A DNA stretch of 43,804 bases. It comes from Bacteroidales bacterium. GTDB lineage: Bacteria; Bacteroidota; Bacteroidia; Bacteroidales; Bacteroidaceae. The stretch is taken from positions 1-43,804 of the forward strand of contig JAAYUD010000065.1 in assembly GCA_012517855.1 (NCBI GenBank), in the 5' to 3' direction. Below are positions 16,094 to 25,305 of this stretch, piece by piece; the first letter of the stretch is position 1; every line of letters starts with the position of its first letter. The notes beneath the pieces were generated by a model. It saw only the letters and a list, made by a program, of their open reading frames with translations. It ran no database searches and was not told the DNA's origin. The position numbers and the translations under genes are program-made.

Positions 16094-17591
16094 TGGCGCT
16101 GTTTATTTTGTTGATTACAACATTTTCGCCTAATAAGGCTTCAGTTGTGTTGATAGCTGTAAGTGGGACACCACATATTCCATGTAAGTTTATATTTTGA
16201 CCGGTCAGTAACAAGTTACGAACCTTTGTATATATTGGAACTTGCGAGAGAGCCATATTTTGGCAATCTTTGCGGAAACCATAGAGTGAACCATCCTTGA
16301 CATTATAATAATCGCGAATCGTAAGTGGAGACGAAGCAAACGAAACGTCGATATATTTTCGGAAGTTGGGGTAAATATCTGTCATACGATCGAGAACCTT
16401 TTCGATCTGCTGTTGTTTCCATATTTCATAATCACTACCACGACGTCCAACTGTTGTGTTCTCCCATTTTTTTACACGGCTGAAACTCATAATACTGTTG
16501 ATTATCATTTTATCGGCAAAATTGTCTTGCCTTTTTTTTGCAGGAGTGAAGAACATAAACCCTCTCGGCCAATCACTACCTTCGTAGTCTCCATGTGTCC
16601 ATACTTGACCATAATCTTGCTGTAAATAGCAAGTATGGTTGATGAAAGGGAAACATCGTTTTTTGAAAATGATATAGACTGTAAATGCCGAGTAAGTGTT
16701 AGGAATTTCATTGAGGCGTTCGTAATAAGATTTCGGGAATGCTTTTTTATCAACTATTTTTAAGAGTGAACACGGGTGTATGGCTGAAATGTAATGGTCG
16801 GCATTGTATTCGCAACTATCGGCTGTCTTAACACACTGAACGAGACGTTCTTCTATTTTGATCTCGACCACAGTCTTATTTGCAAGTACTTCACCACCCT
16901 TAGATCGGATAATATCTTCGAGGGCATCGGCCAGTTGTTGACTTCCTCCATTAAAACGGCTTGAGCTTTCAATATAAAGGACGTTAATCAGAGCGTGTAT
17001 ATAAGCTGGGGTATGGTGAGCTACTCCTCCATACATCGGGTTCATAAATGCCAAAAGATCTCTTAGGCGTGTGTCCTTTATATAGTACGCAATTAGTTCG
17101 TCTGTCGCCCAGAAAAAACGCTCAGAGTGGGAAAATAGGTGGTCATTTCCTTTGCGTAAATAAAATAGATCTACTTCATTGGCTAAATTATATAGCTCAT
17201 TGACGTAAATGGAAAGGTTCTCTTTTTCCTCAGGGAATTCTAATGCTAGATTATTAATGAAATGTTTCTTACCACTTCCCATGCAGTAGGTTTTATGATC
17301 CGATAAGTAAGTAATTGAGGCAAAAGAATTAGAATCTTCAGTTCGAATGTCTAATTGTTTTAAAATATCTAGATAATTACATATTTTATATAGCGCTCCG
17401 CCCTTTTGGAAACCGCCTAAAACGTGCATACCCGTTTCAAAAACTTCACCGTGATATTTAAAAGTCTGTAATCCTCCTCCGATAATAGGGTTCTTTTCGA
17501 GCACTGTAACCGTATATCCTTCTTTTGCAAGGATGGCGCCTGTGAATAACCCACCCAAACCACCACCTATTATTAATATCTTTTTTTTCAT
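16083..17591 (-). CDS. CrtI/phytoene-desaturase-like FAD oxidoreductase (copy 2)
   Basis: A 502-residue NAD(P)/FAD-binding protein. The N-terminal Rossmann motif is GGGLGGLFTGAILAKEGYTV, followed by LEKNPIIGGGLQ. The C-terminal FAD segment is LLLTGQNINLHGICGVPLTA, where CrtI and retinol-saturase relatives have it. It is related to the neighbouring gene along its full length (shared START-like blocks FETGMHV/FETGMQF and NTTVGRRGSDYE/NTSVGHRGTDYE). Such enzymes desaturate, saturate or isomerise polyenes. The inferred role is adjusting double bonds in the product, at or near the membrane. Its ATG overlaps the previous stop as ATGA. Confidence 0.88.
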   Translation of the reverse strand: MKKKILIIGGGLGGLFTGAILAKEGYTVTVLEKNPIIGGGLQTFKYHGEVFETGMHVLGGFQKGGALYKICNYLDILKQLDIRTEDSNSFASITYLSDHKTYCMGSGKKHFINNLALEFPEEKENLSIYVNELYNLANEVDLFYLRKGNDHLFSHSERFFWATDELIAYYIKDTRLRDLLAFMNPMYGGVAHHTPAYIHALINVLYIESSSRFNGGSQQLADALEDIIRSKGGEVLANKTVVEIKIEERLVQCVKTADSCEYNADHYISAIHPCSLLKIVDKKAFPKSYYERLNEIPNTYSAFTVYIIFKKRCFPFINHTCYLQQDYGQVWTHGDYEGSDWPRGFMFFTPAKKRQDNFADKMIINSIMSFSRVKKWENTTVGRRGSDYEIWKQQQIEKVLDRMTDIYPNFRKYIDVSFASSPLTIRDYYNVKDGSLYGFRKDCQNMALSQVPIYTKVRNLLLTGQNINLHGICGVPLTAINTTEALLGENVVINKINSANEI

Positions 17592-19081
17592 TTGTTAGAC
17601 TCCATTATCTGTTTATAGATTAGTTCTGCTGAGAGTAATTCGGAACAAGTAACGATTGTGCCAATAAGAACACCTAAGGCACCGTGCGAATTGGTGTTTT
17701 GTCCGGTTAACAATAAATTTGGTATTTTAGTTCTATGAGAGACACGATATGCGGCTCCCATTGAAACATCTTTTATAACACCATACATTGAACCGTCTTG
17801 TGTTCCGGTATAGTCCCTGTAAGTAAGTGGCGTGGAAGTATAATAATGTTCGATATTATTTTTCAATTCAGGAAAACTTCTTTCTACTTCATTTAATAAT
17901 TTCTGGGCTTTTTGTTGTTTGAATAGTTCGTAGTCTGTTCCTCGATGACCTACAGACGTATTTTGCCATTGTTCTACTTCATTTATCGACATGTATGACA
18001 GAATGATTCCATTTTCAGCAAAAATGGGCTCTTGCTTATGGCAAAAGTGCATGTAAAGATAACCTTTTGGCCAAGATATTTCATCGTAATTTTCACAGTC
18101 CCAAGGCGAATCATTTTGGTAGCAGTAAAAATTGGAATTCATGTAAGGCACAGTGTTTGATTTGAATTTCAGATAGACTGCAAAGCAGGAAATAGTATTG
18201 GGAATGTTGTTAACCCGTTTTCTGTAAATAGGGCGGATAAGATTTGTATCAAGCATCTCTAAAGTACGCATGGGATGAGTGTCGGAAATGATAATATCAG
18301 CGGGGTAAAATGTTCCGTCAGCTGTAGTCACTCCTTTAGCTCGAATATCATCGCAGTCGATATGAACTACTTGTTTGCCTGTCAATACTGTGCCATTTTT
18401 TCTCCGAATTGTATTTGTTAATGAGAATCCTATATTTTCACTTCCTCCGATGATGCGAAAAGCGCTTTGATTATAGAAATCCATAATGAAAGCATGAGAT
18501 GAAAAAGGAGTTTTATCTTGTTGGGCCGCATAGAGTGGGAGGTTACCTAGCAATACATTGCGAAGCATAGGATCCTTGATGAGTTGTTCCAATACATCGT
18601 TTATGCTTCGAGTTTGATATTCGGTATTAATGGCTAAATTAAATCTCTGACCCAAAGAGCGCAATGATGAAGCATTGGCAATTTGTTCAACGAGGTCGTA
18701 ATATTTTATTAAGTTATCTTTTTCTTTAGGGAAGTATTTTGCCATTTGCTCTATAAAAGGTCTTTTCCCATTGGCAAATTTGAAGTGCTCGCCACCCAAT
18801 GATATTACGTCGTACCCCAATGGGTCCAAGCGGTTCAAACGAATATCTTTATCTACTTCCAAATAGTGAAGCAGTTGAGATAACGTTTGTCCTTTGTCCG
18901 CACTTCCAATAAATTGCATGCCCGTTTCGAACTTCGCTCCATTACGATAGAAACATTGCATACAGCCTCCGAGCTGTGCCTCTTGTTCAAATACGGTAAC
19001 GTTATAATTATTTTTTGCTAATATAACCCCGCAAGATAGACCTCCTAGACCGCTACCGATTATGATACACTTCTTTTTCAT
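17588..19081 (-). CDS. CrtI/phytoene-desaturase-like FAD oxidoreductase (copy 1)
   Basis: A 497-residue FAD enzyme with GSGLGGLSCGVILAKNNYNV, EQEAQLGGCMQCF, and the C-terminal LLLTGQNTNSHGALGVLIG block. It is a diverged paralogue of the following gene, so the pair arose by duplication and may act as a complex or on different bonds. In carotenoid pathways this fold removes hydrogens from conjugated chains; in retinol saturase it adds them. In a polyene cluster either is possible, as is cis-trans isomerisation. It is linked on both sides by ATGA overlaps, so its level is tied to the MMPL fusion upstream and copy 2 downstream. Confidence 0.88.
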   Translation of the reverse strand: MKKKCIIIGSGLGGLSCGVILAKNNYNVTVFEQEAQLGGCMQCFYRNGAKFETGMQFIGSADKGQTLSQLLHYLEVDKDIRLNRLDPLGYDVISLGGEHFKFANGKRPFIEQMAKYFPKEKDNLIKYYDLVEQIANASSLRSLGQRFNLAINTEYQTRSINDVLEQLIKDPMLRNVLLGNLPLYAAQQDKTPFSSHAFIMDFYNQSAFRIIGGSENIGFSLTNTIRRKNGTVLTGKQVVHIDCDDIRAKGVTTADGTFYPADIIISDTHPMRTLEMLDTNLIRPIYRKRVNNIPNTISCFAVYLKFKSNTVPYMNSNFYCYQNDSPWDCENYDEISWPKGYLYMHFCHKQEPIFAENGIILSYMSINEVEQWQNTSVGHRGTDYELFKQQKAQKLLNEVERSFPELKNNIEHYYTSTPLTYRDYTGTQDGSMYGVIKDVSMGAAYRVSHRTKIPNLLLTGQNTNSHGALGVLIGTIVTCSELLSAELIYKQIMESNK

Positions 19082-22000
19082 TTAATAGTAATGTATTGAG
19101 GGTGATATTTTTCGAAACGATTCAATTCTGATCTCTCGTTGGTCAGCAAAACCAAACATTTATCAGGTTGAGGATAGTCGTATAGCAAAAGATCATTTTC
19201 TGGGAGAGCACAGAAGTGAAGATTCCTCGGTAAATATGAGCAGTTTGATGCTAATAGGTGTTCTTCTTCAGTGGCCTCAAAAGCGTAGGTTTCAATATTT
19301 TTGTTGACTAATGCGAACAGTAAAGCAAACTCGCCTTGCCCGCTATTCATTATCCAAATATTGTGTAGATTGGAATAATCAGCATCAATATATTTTTCGT
19401 AAATAGGACTCTTCTTTAGCATTTTCCGGCAATGTGATTCTACAGAAACGCCCTTATACATATATTTATAGTTGACATAAGGTAAATAATATGCAGTGTT
19501 TTCTTTTCTTTTACATATTAATTCGAAATGATTTAGATAGTAGCGATGAAAAGCTGAAGTGCGTTGTCGATAGTCTATCCCGAAAGACAAATCTGTTGGG
19601 CTGATGCGTTGAGTGATTTCCATATAAATGCTACCTTTTCGCAGCATAAAATCTTTTTTGGGCAGCACATGACCAACACCATGGATGAAAATGGGTAGAA
19701 TATCTAATTGGAGTTTCTCTGCTAGATAAAAAGCTCCTCTATGAAAACGCTGAATAGAAGAATCTTCCGATCGAGTTCCTTCCGGGAAAATAACAACAGA
19801 ATAACCGCGTTCAGTTAAGTCTTTCAGTTTTGGAAGATTGGTATCAATACCATTCGATACTGGATAAAATTCGGCGTATTTGATTATCATCCCGTAAAAA
19901 GGGTTATTCCATACCCAATCGTTTGTTAGGATTATTATTTGGGGAGTGAGCATCATGAGGCACATTAGGTCCAGATGTGACTGGTGGTTGCAAATAATGA
20001 CTGCTGGTTTATCAAATGTTTCACTGGCTTTGTTTTCATAAGAAAATTTTACGCCGGGCACATGTTGAATGATAAATTTCGAGATACGGCAAAGATTGAG
20101 ATGATAATGCCTTTTTTTCTTTTCGGTAATTTTTCCTATATGGAAATAAATGAAAGTATAAGGGATCCAAATTAGATAAACACTGAATAAGAAAAATAGG
20201 AGGGAAAACAGTGAATAACCTATTCGTTGTAATGTTTGTGGGACATTACGTTTTTCTCCATTAACCATAGTAATCCATTTAAAAATTAGGGGAGGAAAGT
20301 AATAAGCCATTAATACTACCGTGAACATACCGATGATAGTGACTTCTCCTAATGATCTCATGGCTGGATGTTTTGCAAAAACCAAGGTGCCCATTCCGAC
20401 GAACATAATAAGTGCTGATAGAGCTACACTATTTTTATATGAAGCAAGCATTTTTTTATGATAGGCATACTCTGAAATCAATCCTTCGGTGATAAAGATA
20501 GTGTAATCGTCACCTTGTCCAAAGATGAAAGTAGCTAAAATGATATTGACTATGTTGAATTGAATGCTCAAAAGTTGCATAATGCCCAATATCCATACCC
20601 AGCTTATTGCAAGCGGTAAGAATGATATCAAACTAAGTTCGAGGCGTCCTAATGATAACCACAAGAAGAAAAAAACGATAAATCCGCAGGCATAACCAAT
20701 GTAATTGAAATCAAAGGATAATTGATCCACATATTTTGAGCCAACATCGCTTTGGTTGAATGCAAAATATTTGGTTGAAGAATTCAGATTCTTCTTTACT
20801 TTCTTCACATTCTGTTGTGGTGTATGAACAAAATTGATGATCGAGATATTCTGTCTTGTTTTACAAACATAAGAATTGCCTAATGTTTGTTGGATAGGTG
20901 CAAAAAAACTTATAGGTTGAATCTTATAATTTTGAGACAAAAGCTTACTGAAAGGTTTGAAAGCCTCTGCAGAAAAACCTTGGGCAGTACTTGCTTTTTG
21001 TAGCTCAATCAAGACTGATTGGCGATGTGCATCCCAGTATTTTTGCCATCTGTAAATAGCTTGATGTTGCTTTTGCGTTGATAAAATAAAATCGCCGATG
21101 CCGCTGACGTAAGAAACATCTTTTTTCCCTATCGCCTTGATCTTTTGTTGTAAACTTTCGTTGTTTCGAAGAGCCTCTTCCATATTTTTCCCTTCAGCAA
21201 TGGCATAAATACATTCTTCTTTTGAGTTTTGCAGGCTACCCGATAACAGATTTAAATCTTGCCGCTGTTGTTTGGTCATATAATTAATATGTTGCAAATT
21301 TGAATCAAAAGATGTCTGCAGGCTGAATATTCCTAAAATGATAGTGAGTATTATAACCGGCCAAAGCAAGAACTTAGTGTTTTCTAATGAAAATGAGGCT
21401 AATTTCCCAAAAGTTAACTTGTTATTTGCCATGTGTTTTCTGCTTTTGGCAAATAATGGAAGGAATACTAAGACAAACAAAATGGTACCTATCATAACTA
21501 GTGAACCAAAAACTCCTAAATCGCGCATTGCCGCTGCATTCATCCATGCTAAACTAAGGAAGGCTCCTACTGTAGTGATATTACCTATTAGCAATGGTGG
21601 CACCATTTCTTTTAGAGCTTGTCGTTTGTCGGACTCGTGTTTGAGATGATCGAGAAAATGTAATGGGTAATTAACCGCAATACCGATGATGACTGACCCG
21701 ATACCTAATACGATAATCGAAATATGATCACTATAAAGCGCTATTCCACCTAAAGCAAAAAGCCAGCCGAATGCAATAGAAACAATAATCCAAAGTAAAT
21801 CACCAATGCGGCGAAAAGAACAAATTAAAAGAGCAAAGATTAAAATAATTGACAGCGATACTGCTAAAATACCGTCATGCTTTATCTGTTGAGCATTAGT
21901 TGCGGCAATGAGTGGTGCTCCTATTGCAGATATATGCACGTCCGGATATGTCTTTTGGGTCATTTTAATCGTGTGGTCTATCATTTGGGCAAGCATGCTA

Positions 22001-22686
22001 TTTTGCTCTGATTCGCTCATGCCATAGGGTGAGTTGAAAAAAATAAGGCTTTTGTGCCAGTTGTCTGTAAATATACAGCCATCATATAGATTATAGTGAT
22101 CGCTAATTTGAAAAGATTGTAGACGGCGGAGTACGGGCGTAAAGAGATGAAGGGGATCCGACTGAATATTATCTGAAAATACACTACCGGTGGGCAACAT
22201 TAGCATTTGTTTATCATTTTTCAGTTGCTTCATGATGTAGTTTGGTTGTGCGAGTAACGAATCCATGCGTTGGTAATCGGCTGGAATCAGAAAGAAAGGA
22301 TAGTTCTGCTGGATGAAATTTATCATATTCATCATTGCTGAATCATTAACTCGGACCTGCAGATTTTTCACAATATGAGTACTATCTACTTTTTGCCAAT
22401 TTTCATTAAAGGCATCCATTACACTGGCAAGATGGTCTGCGTTTTCCTGGGAACTTTTGACAGAAGTGAAGATGATGGCTATTTTATTTTGTCCGCCAAT
22501 ATGTTGGTAGGCATCTGCTATTTTCTCATTTTTTTTGTCGTGCGGAAGAAAATCTGAGATATCTTCGCTGTAATTTAATTGAGATATCAACAGAGCGCAA
22601 CCTGTCAAGCAGAATATTAGAATTATTGCTGCAAACCATTTTCGGGTATTTAACCAATCATATATGCATAAAAAGAACTTGGTCAT
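19078..22686 (-). CDS. MMPL transporter / acyltransferase / methyltransferase-like fusion
   Basis: A 1202-residue protein with three modules. Residues ~1-830 form an RND/MMPL exporter with two membrane halves, each preceded by a large extracytoplasmic domain; the first helix is ~18-36, with helices around 275-430 and after ~660 (FGQGDDYTIFITEG in the second half). Residues ~840-1060 form a PlsC-type acyltransferase with CNHQSHLD near 897-903 and FPEGTRSEDSS. Residues ~1085-1202 resemble the start of a class I SAM methyltransferase (NSGQGEFALLFA near 1112, then YAFEATEEEHL) but are short for a full one. The likely role is to acylate a lipid carrier with the polyene and move it outward. It joins its neighbours by ATGA overlaps on both sides. 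Confidence 0.9.
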   Translation of the reverse strand: MTKFFLCIYDWLNTRKWFAAIILIFCLTGCALLISQLNYSEDISDFLPHDKKNEKIADAYQHIGGQNKIAIIFTSVKSSQENADHLASVMDAFNENWQKVDSTHIVKNLQVRVNDSAMMNMINFIQQNYPFFLIPADYQRMDSLLAQPNYIMKQLKNDKQMLMLPTGSVFSDNIQSDPLHLFTPVLRRLQSFQISDHYNLYDGCIFTDNWHKSLIFFNSPYGMSESEQNSMLAQMIDHTIKMTQKTYPDVHISAIGAPLIAATNAQQIKHDGILAVSLSIILIFALLICSFRRIGDLLWIIVSIAFGWLFALGGIALYSDHISIIVLGIGSVIIGIAVNYPLHFLDHLKHESDKRQALKEMVPPLLIGNITTVGAFLSLAWMNAAAMRDLGVFGSLVMIGTILFVLVFLPLFAKSRKHMANNKLTFGKLASFSLENTKFLLWPVIILTIILGIFSLQTSFDSNLQHINYMTKQQRQDLNLLSGSLQNSKEECIYAIAEGKNMEEALRNNESLQQKIKAIGKKDVSYVSGIGDFILSTQKQHQAIYRWQKYWDAHRQSVLIELQKASTAQGFSAEAFKPFSKLLSQNYKIQPISFFAPIQQTLGNSYVCKTRQNISIINFVHTPQQNVKKVKKNLNSSTKYFAFNQSDVGSKYVDQLSFDFNYIGYACGFIVFFFLWLSLGRLELSLISFLPLAISWVWILGIMQLLSIQFNIVNIILATFIFGQGDDYTIFITEGLISEYAYHKKMLASYKNSVALSALIMFVGMGTLVFAKHPAMRSLGEVTIIGMFTVVLMAYYFPPLIFKWITMVNGEKRNVPQTLQRIGYSLFSLLFFLFSVYLIWIPYTFIYFHIGKITEKKKRHYHLNLCRISKFIIQHVPGVKFSYENKASETFDKPAVIICNHQSHLDLMCLMMLTPQIIILTNDWVWNNPFYGMIIKYAEFYPVSNGIDTNLPKLKDLTERGYSVVIFPEGTRSEDSSIQRFHRGAFYLAEKLQLDILPIFIHGVGHVLPKKDFMLRKGSIYMEITQRISPTDLSFGIDYRQRTSAFHRYYLNHFELICKRKENTAYYLPYVNYKYMYKGVSVESHCRKMLKKSPIYEKYIDADYSNLHNIWIMNSGQGEFALLFALVNKNIETYAFEATEEEHLLASNCSYLPRNLHFCALPENDLLLYDYPQPDKCLVLLTNERSELNRFEKYHPQYITIK

Positions 22687-23462
22687 TGAATAATCCTCCT
22701 AATAAAATGTTTTGCTCTTAGAGGTATACCATAAATAATAGTTGCTATGCATAGAACAGTGTTTAGTATGCTGATGCGGGCGAAATCAGTGAAAGGTCGG
22801 AAATGAGAAACTTGTTCCGATTTTGGTGGATAATAAACACGGATAGAGATAGGTTGGATTGTAATATCGTGCCATGCAGAGAATACTAATAGTTCTAACT
22901 CCGCCTCATATTTTGCTGTTAATAGTTTTAAGTATTTTATTTTTTGTAACGGATAGAGTCGGAAGCCCGTTTGCGTGTCGGGCAATCTTTTCCCTGTTTG
23001 AATATAAAACCAAAAATTTGAAAGACGGTTAGCAAAAGTGCTATTCTTGGACATATTCTTATTTTGTAATGTGCGACTACCTATAATTAGTGCATCAGGA
23101 TATTTTTTTATTTCTTTTATAAATAATGGGATATCTTCCGGATAATGTTGTCCATCTGCATCAAGTGTGATAGCATAACGGTATCCCATTGTTTGTGCTT
23201 TGGTTAAACCGATCTTTAATGCACAGCCTTTGCCTCGATTCCTTTTATTTTTAATGATCATTATTTTGTCTAAATAAGGAAAAAGTTGTTCACGCGTGTG
23301 GTCGGTACAGCCATCATCAATAATAATAATCTGATAGGCAAAGCACAAAGTCCTTTTAATGATTGATGCTATTGTCTTTTCGTTATTGAAAGTAGGAATA
23401 ACGATACATATATTGCTATCATTTAGTGGCCTTTTGTCTTTTTCATGCTTAGATACGCTCAT
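22683..23462 (-). CDS. Family 2 glycosyltransferase
   Basis: A 259-residue GT-A fold enzyme: VIPTFNNEKTIASIIKRTL at the N-terminus, IIDDGCTDHT, and the metal-binding DADGQHYPED (DXD-like). A hydrophobic stretch (~220-245) before a basic end suggests membrane association, as in DPM1-like enzymes acting on lipid-linked acceptors. APE clusters carry a similar glycosyltransferase, often near or fused to an acyltransferase. The inferred role is adding a sugar to the polyene-lipid head. It overlaps the dehydratase gene before it by 14 nt and the MMPL gene after it by 4 nt. The sugar donor is unknown. Confidence 0.85.
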   Translation of the reverse strand: MSVSKHEKDKRPLNDSNICIVIPTFNNEKTIASIIKRTLCFAYQIIIIDDGCTDHTREQLFPYLDKIMIIKNKRNRGKGCALKIGLTKAQTMGYRYAITLDADGQHYPEDIPLFIKEIKKYPDALIIGSRTLQNKNMSKNSTFANRLSNFWFYIQTGKRLPDTQTGFRLYPLQKIKYLKLLTAKYEAELELLVFSAWHDITIQPISIRVYYPPKSEQVSHFRPFTDFARISILNTVLCIATIIYGIPLRAKHFIRRIIQ

Positions 23463-23829
23463 AACTATACGTTAAGGATAATTTTGCAAAGCTACAAAGC
23501 TCGTCATTTTTAACTACAACGTGAACTTTACATTCGTTTTTATCTTTGACCAATTTGGAAAAGATGAACGATACTTTAATATTTTCATTAGGTGATAATA
23601 CCGCAAGATATTTTACGTTCTGCACTTTTTTAAGGTATAAACTGCATTGCAAATATTTTGCGAGTAATTCTCTGGCAATTTGCAGAATGCATACACCAGG
23701 TGTGATTGGCTTTTCCGGAAAGTGAGCTTTGTAAATAATGTGATTTGAATCGAATCTGACTACATAGTAAAAGCTCGCATCTGATTCTGCATAATGTTCA
23801 ATATAGAAAAAGTTATTCAGCAATTTCAT
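23449..23829 (-). CDS. FabZ-like hotdog dehydratase subunit (ApeI-like), Glu replaced
   Basis: About 126 residues, a single hotdog domain like the 3-hydroxyacyl-ACP dehydratase FabZ. The signature HFPEKPITPGVCILQIAREL aligns with E. coli FabZ HFPGKPIFPGVLILEAMAQ. His is kept (H36 from the 23829 start), but the catalytic Glu is Gln (Q50). The other dehydratase-like protein of the cluster (29966-30415) keeps Glu and lacks His, so the pair could form one composite active site. The ATG at 23838 is the alternative start; both overlap the preceding secreted-protein gene. It would dehydrate 3-hydroxyacyl-ACP intermediates each cycle. Confidence 0.82.
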   Translation of the reverse strand: MKLLNNFFYIEHYAESDASFYYVVRFDSNHIIYKAHFPEKPITPGVCILQIARELLAKYLQCSLYLKKVQNVKYLAVLSPNENIKVSFIFSKLVKDKNECKVHVVVKNDELCSFAKLSLTYSYERI

Positions 23830-24313
23830 GTTTGTCATCTTGTTGTTCTTTGAGTGGAATAAAGGTGTATATTAGTCCATATTTTAAGTTTTTCAATACA
23901 ATAGTTCCATCGGCGTTGTATTCGATACTTCGATAAGGGTCTTTATATATTTTATTCTGGAAGTCTGTAATGAATAAAAATCTCATATCTTTCTTTACAA
24001 CATTGCGAATATACCATTTATTCAGGAATCCTATTACGTTCATTAACTTTACTTTAGCTTTTTCCCGTAAGAAAATCATATCAAATGCTTTTATACCAAA
24101 TTCGTTAAAGACACTACCGGATACTTGTTCGTTTGTCGATCGAAGGATATAAATTCCAGTTAATTCCGCTTTTTTAGTTTGGATAGAAAAACTATAACGA
24201 GCACTCCCTTCGGAATTAAATAAAAGTATCTTATGTGAACCGTCGGCTACTTGCGCTGATCCCGACATCGCAATAAACAATAGATAACTAATCCAAATTA
24301 AATAACTTTTCAT
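23813..24313 (-). CDS. Secreted protein of unknown function in polyene cluster
   Basis: A 166-residue protein with a signal peptide (MKSYLIWISYLLFIAMSGSAQ) and a beta-rich mature part (LFNSEGSARYSFSIQTKKAE, RSIEYNADGTIVLKNLKYG). No family is recognised. It directly follows the LolA-like gene with a 26-nt overlap and precedes the dehydratase, so it is probably a periplasmic partner in delivering the polyene lipid. In APE clusters small secreted proteins commonly lie beside LolA; whether this is homologous to one of them cannot be told here. No lipobox Cys is seen. Confidence 0.7.
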   Translation of the reverse strand: MKSYLIWISYLLFIAMSGSAQVADGSHKILLFNSEGSARYSFSIQTKKAELTGIYILRSTNEQVSGSVFNEFGIKAFDMIFLREKAKVKLMNVIGFLNKWYIRNVVKKDMRFLFITDFQNKIYKDPYRSIEYNADGTIVLKNLKYGLIYTFIPLKEQQDDKHEIAE

Positions 24314-24926
24314 TAATATGGGTATTTATTTGAACATTTCGTAATTCAATTTCTGTCTTATCTCCTCCCTTTTCAAACATTTCGATCTTTGATACGATCG
24401 ATTTATTTGAATCAAAATAGATTCTAATAGTACTGAACATACTTTTCATTTGATGTCTTTTAGGTACAAGATCGGCTATCCAATCATTATATTGAGTATA
24501 CATTTTGACATTAAATTCTGATGATGACATTAAATCCTTTCCCGTTACGCTATTCATCATGATGCGAGTAATCTCTTGGAACATCCTACTCGATTTAATA
24601 TCTATCGAATTTTTCTTTCCTCCTTGTTTAATTAATACCTTAGCTCCATTAATAATAAATATATAGCTATAAGGTGATTGGTATTCCCAATGTAAGGAAC
24701 TGGGCTTTTGATAAATCATTCGCCCGTGTGATACCATTTTGTCATTGAGCATAGATAATCGTTTGATTTGAACAAAATTACATTGAATCGTTTTAATCGT
24801 AGACTCTACATTCATTATTTTGGTAATCATTGCTCTTTGTTGTGCGGGGCTTACAGGTTTTAAAGATTGGCTAAAAGACGCAATAGAAAGTAATGTTAGT
24901 GAAATAAATACCGTTAATTTTTTCAT
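24288..24926 (-). CDS. LolA-like periplasmic lipid carrier
   Basis: A 212-residue protein with signal peptide (MKKLTVFISLTLLSIASFSQ) and LolA-fold features: the region TIQCNFVQIKRLSMLNDKMV followed by GRMIYQKPSSLHWEYQSPY, typical of the outer-membrane lipoprotein carrier superfamily. LolA-like proteins in APE clusters probably carry the polyene lipid through the periplasm rather than lipoproteins. The start at 24926 is chosen because it opens the signal peptide; 12 upstream codons are discarded. It lies 25 nt after the SMR-like gene and overlaps the next secreted-protein gene. It is unlikely to be the housekeeping LolA because of its operon. Confidence 0.85.
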   Translation of the reverse strand: MKKLTVFISLTLLSIASFSQSLKPVSPAQQRAMITKIMNVESTIKTIQCNFVQIKRLSMLNDKMVSHGRMIYQKPSSLHWEYQSPYSYIFIINGAKVLIKQGGKKNSIDIKSSRMFQEITRIMMNSVTGKDLMSSSEFNVKMYTQYNDWIADLVPKRHQMKSMFSTIRIYFDSNKSIVSKIEMFEKGGDKTEIELRNVQINTHINEKLFNLD

Positions 24927-24951
24927 TATGTGATTATTTGTTTTGATCTTT

Positions 24952-25305
24952 TTATTTGGCAATTAAAAAACAACCGCCCATGATGAGTAATACGCCCATC
25001 CAGCGAGTAATTGATATCTGTTCATGGAAAAATATAATGGCAGCAAACATTCCAAATACATAACTTAAACTAATCATTGGATAAGCCATGCTGAAAGGAA
25101 ACTTTTTTAGAATGTATAGCCAGAGTATGGTAGCTAATCCGTAGCAGATGCCGCAAGCTAGAAGCCACCAATTGGTGAGTAACTTTTCGAAGAAGAACCA
25201 CGCCCACTCAAATTTGTCCATTTTGTTTAGGGCCAATTTTAATAATACTTGTCCAAGCGACAAAAGTAGACTTTGCGCTAATGCTAAAGGAATTATTTGC
25301 CACAT
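24952..25305 (-). CDS. EamA/SMR-type four-helix transporter subunit
   Basis: A 117-residue membrane protein with four predicted helices (about 1-20, 42-65, 70-90 and 97-115) and an EamA-like FSMAYPMISLSYVFGMFAAI segment, similar in size to small multidrug resistance proteins and the ArnE/ArnF flippase halves. The probable role is flipping a lipid-linked intermediate across the inner membrane as a homodimer. It overlaps the CLF gene by 13 nt, placing it in the polyene operon. The start ATG 25305 begins directly at the first helix. The substrate is inferred from context only. Confidence 0.8.
   Translation of the reverse strand: MWQIIPLALAQSLLLSLGQVLLKLALNKMDKFEWAWFFFEKLLTNWWLLACGICYGLATILWLYILKKFPFSMAYPMISLSYVFGMFAAIIFFHEQISITRWMGVLLIMGGCFLIAK

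Noticed and set aside
24288-24926. Housekeeping LolA
   Set aside because: The fold is LolA-like, but the gene is embedded in the polyene operon, so a pathway-specific carrier is more likely.
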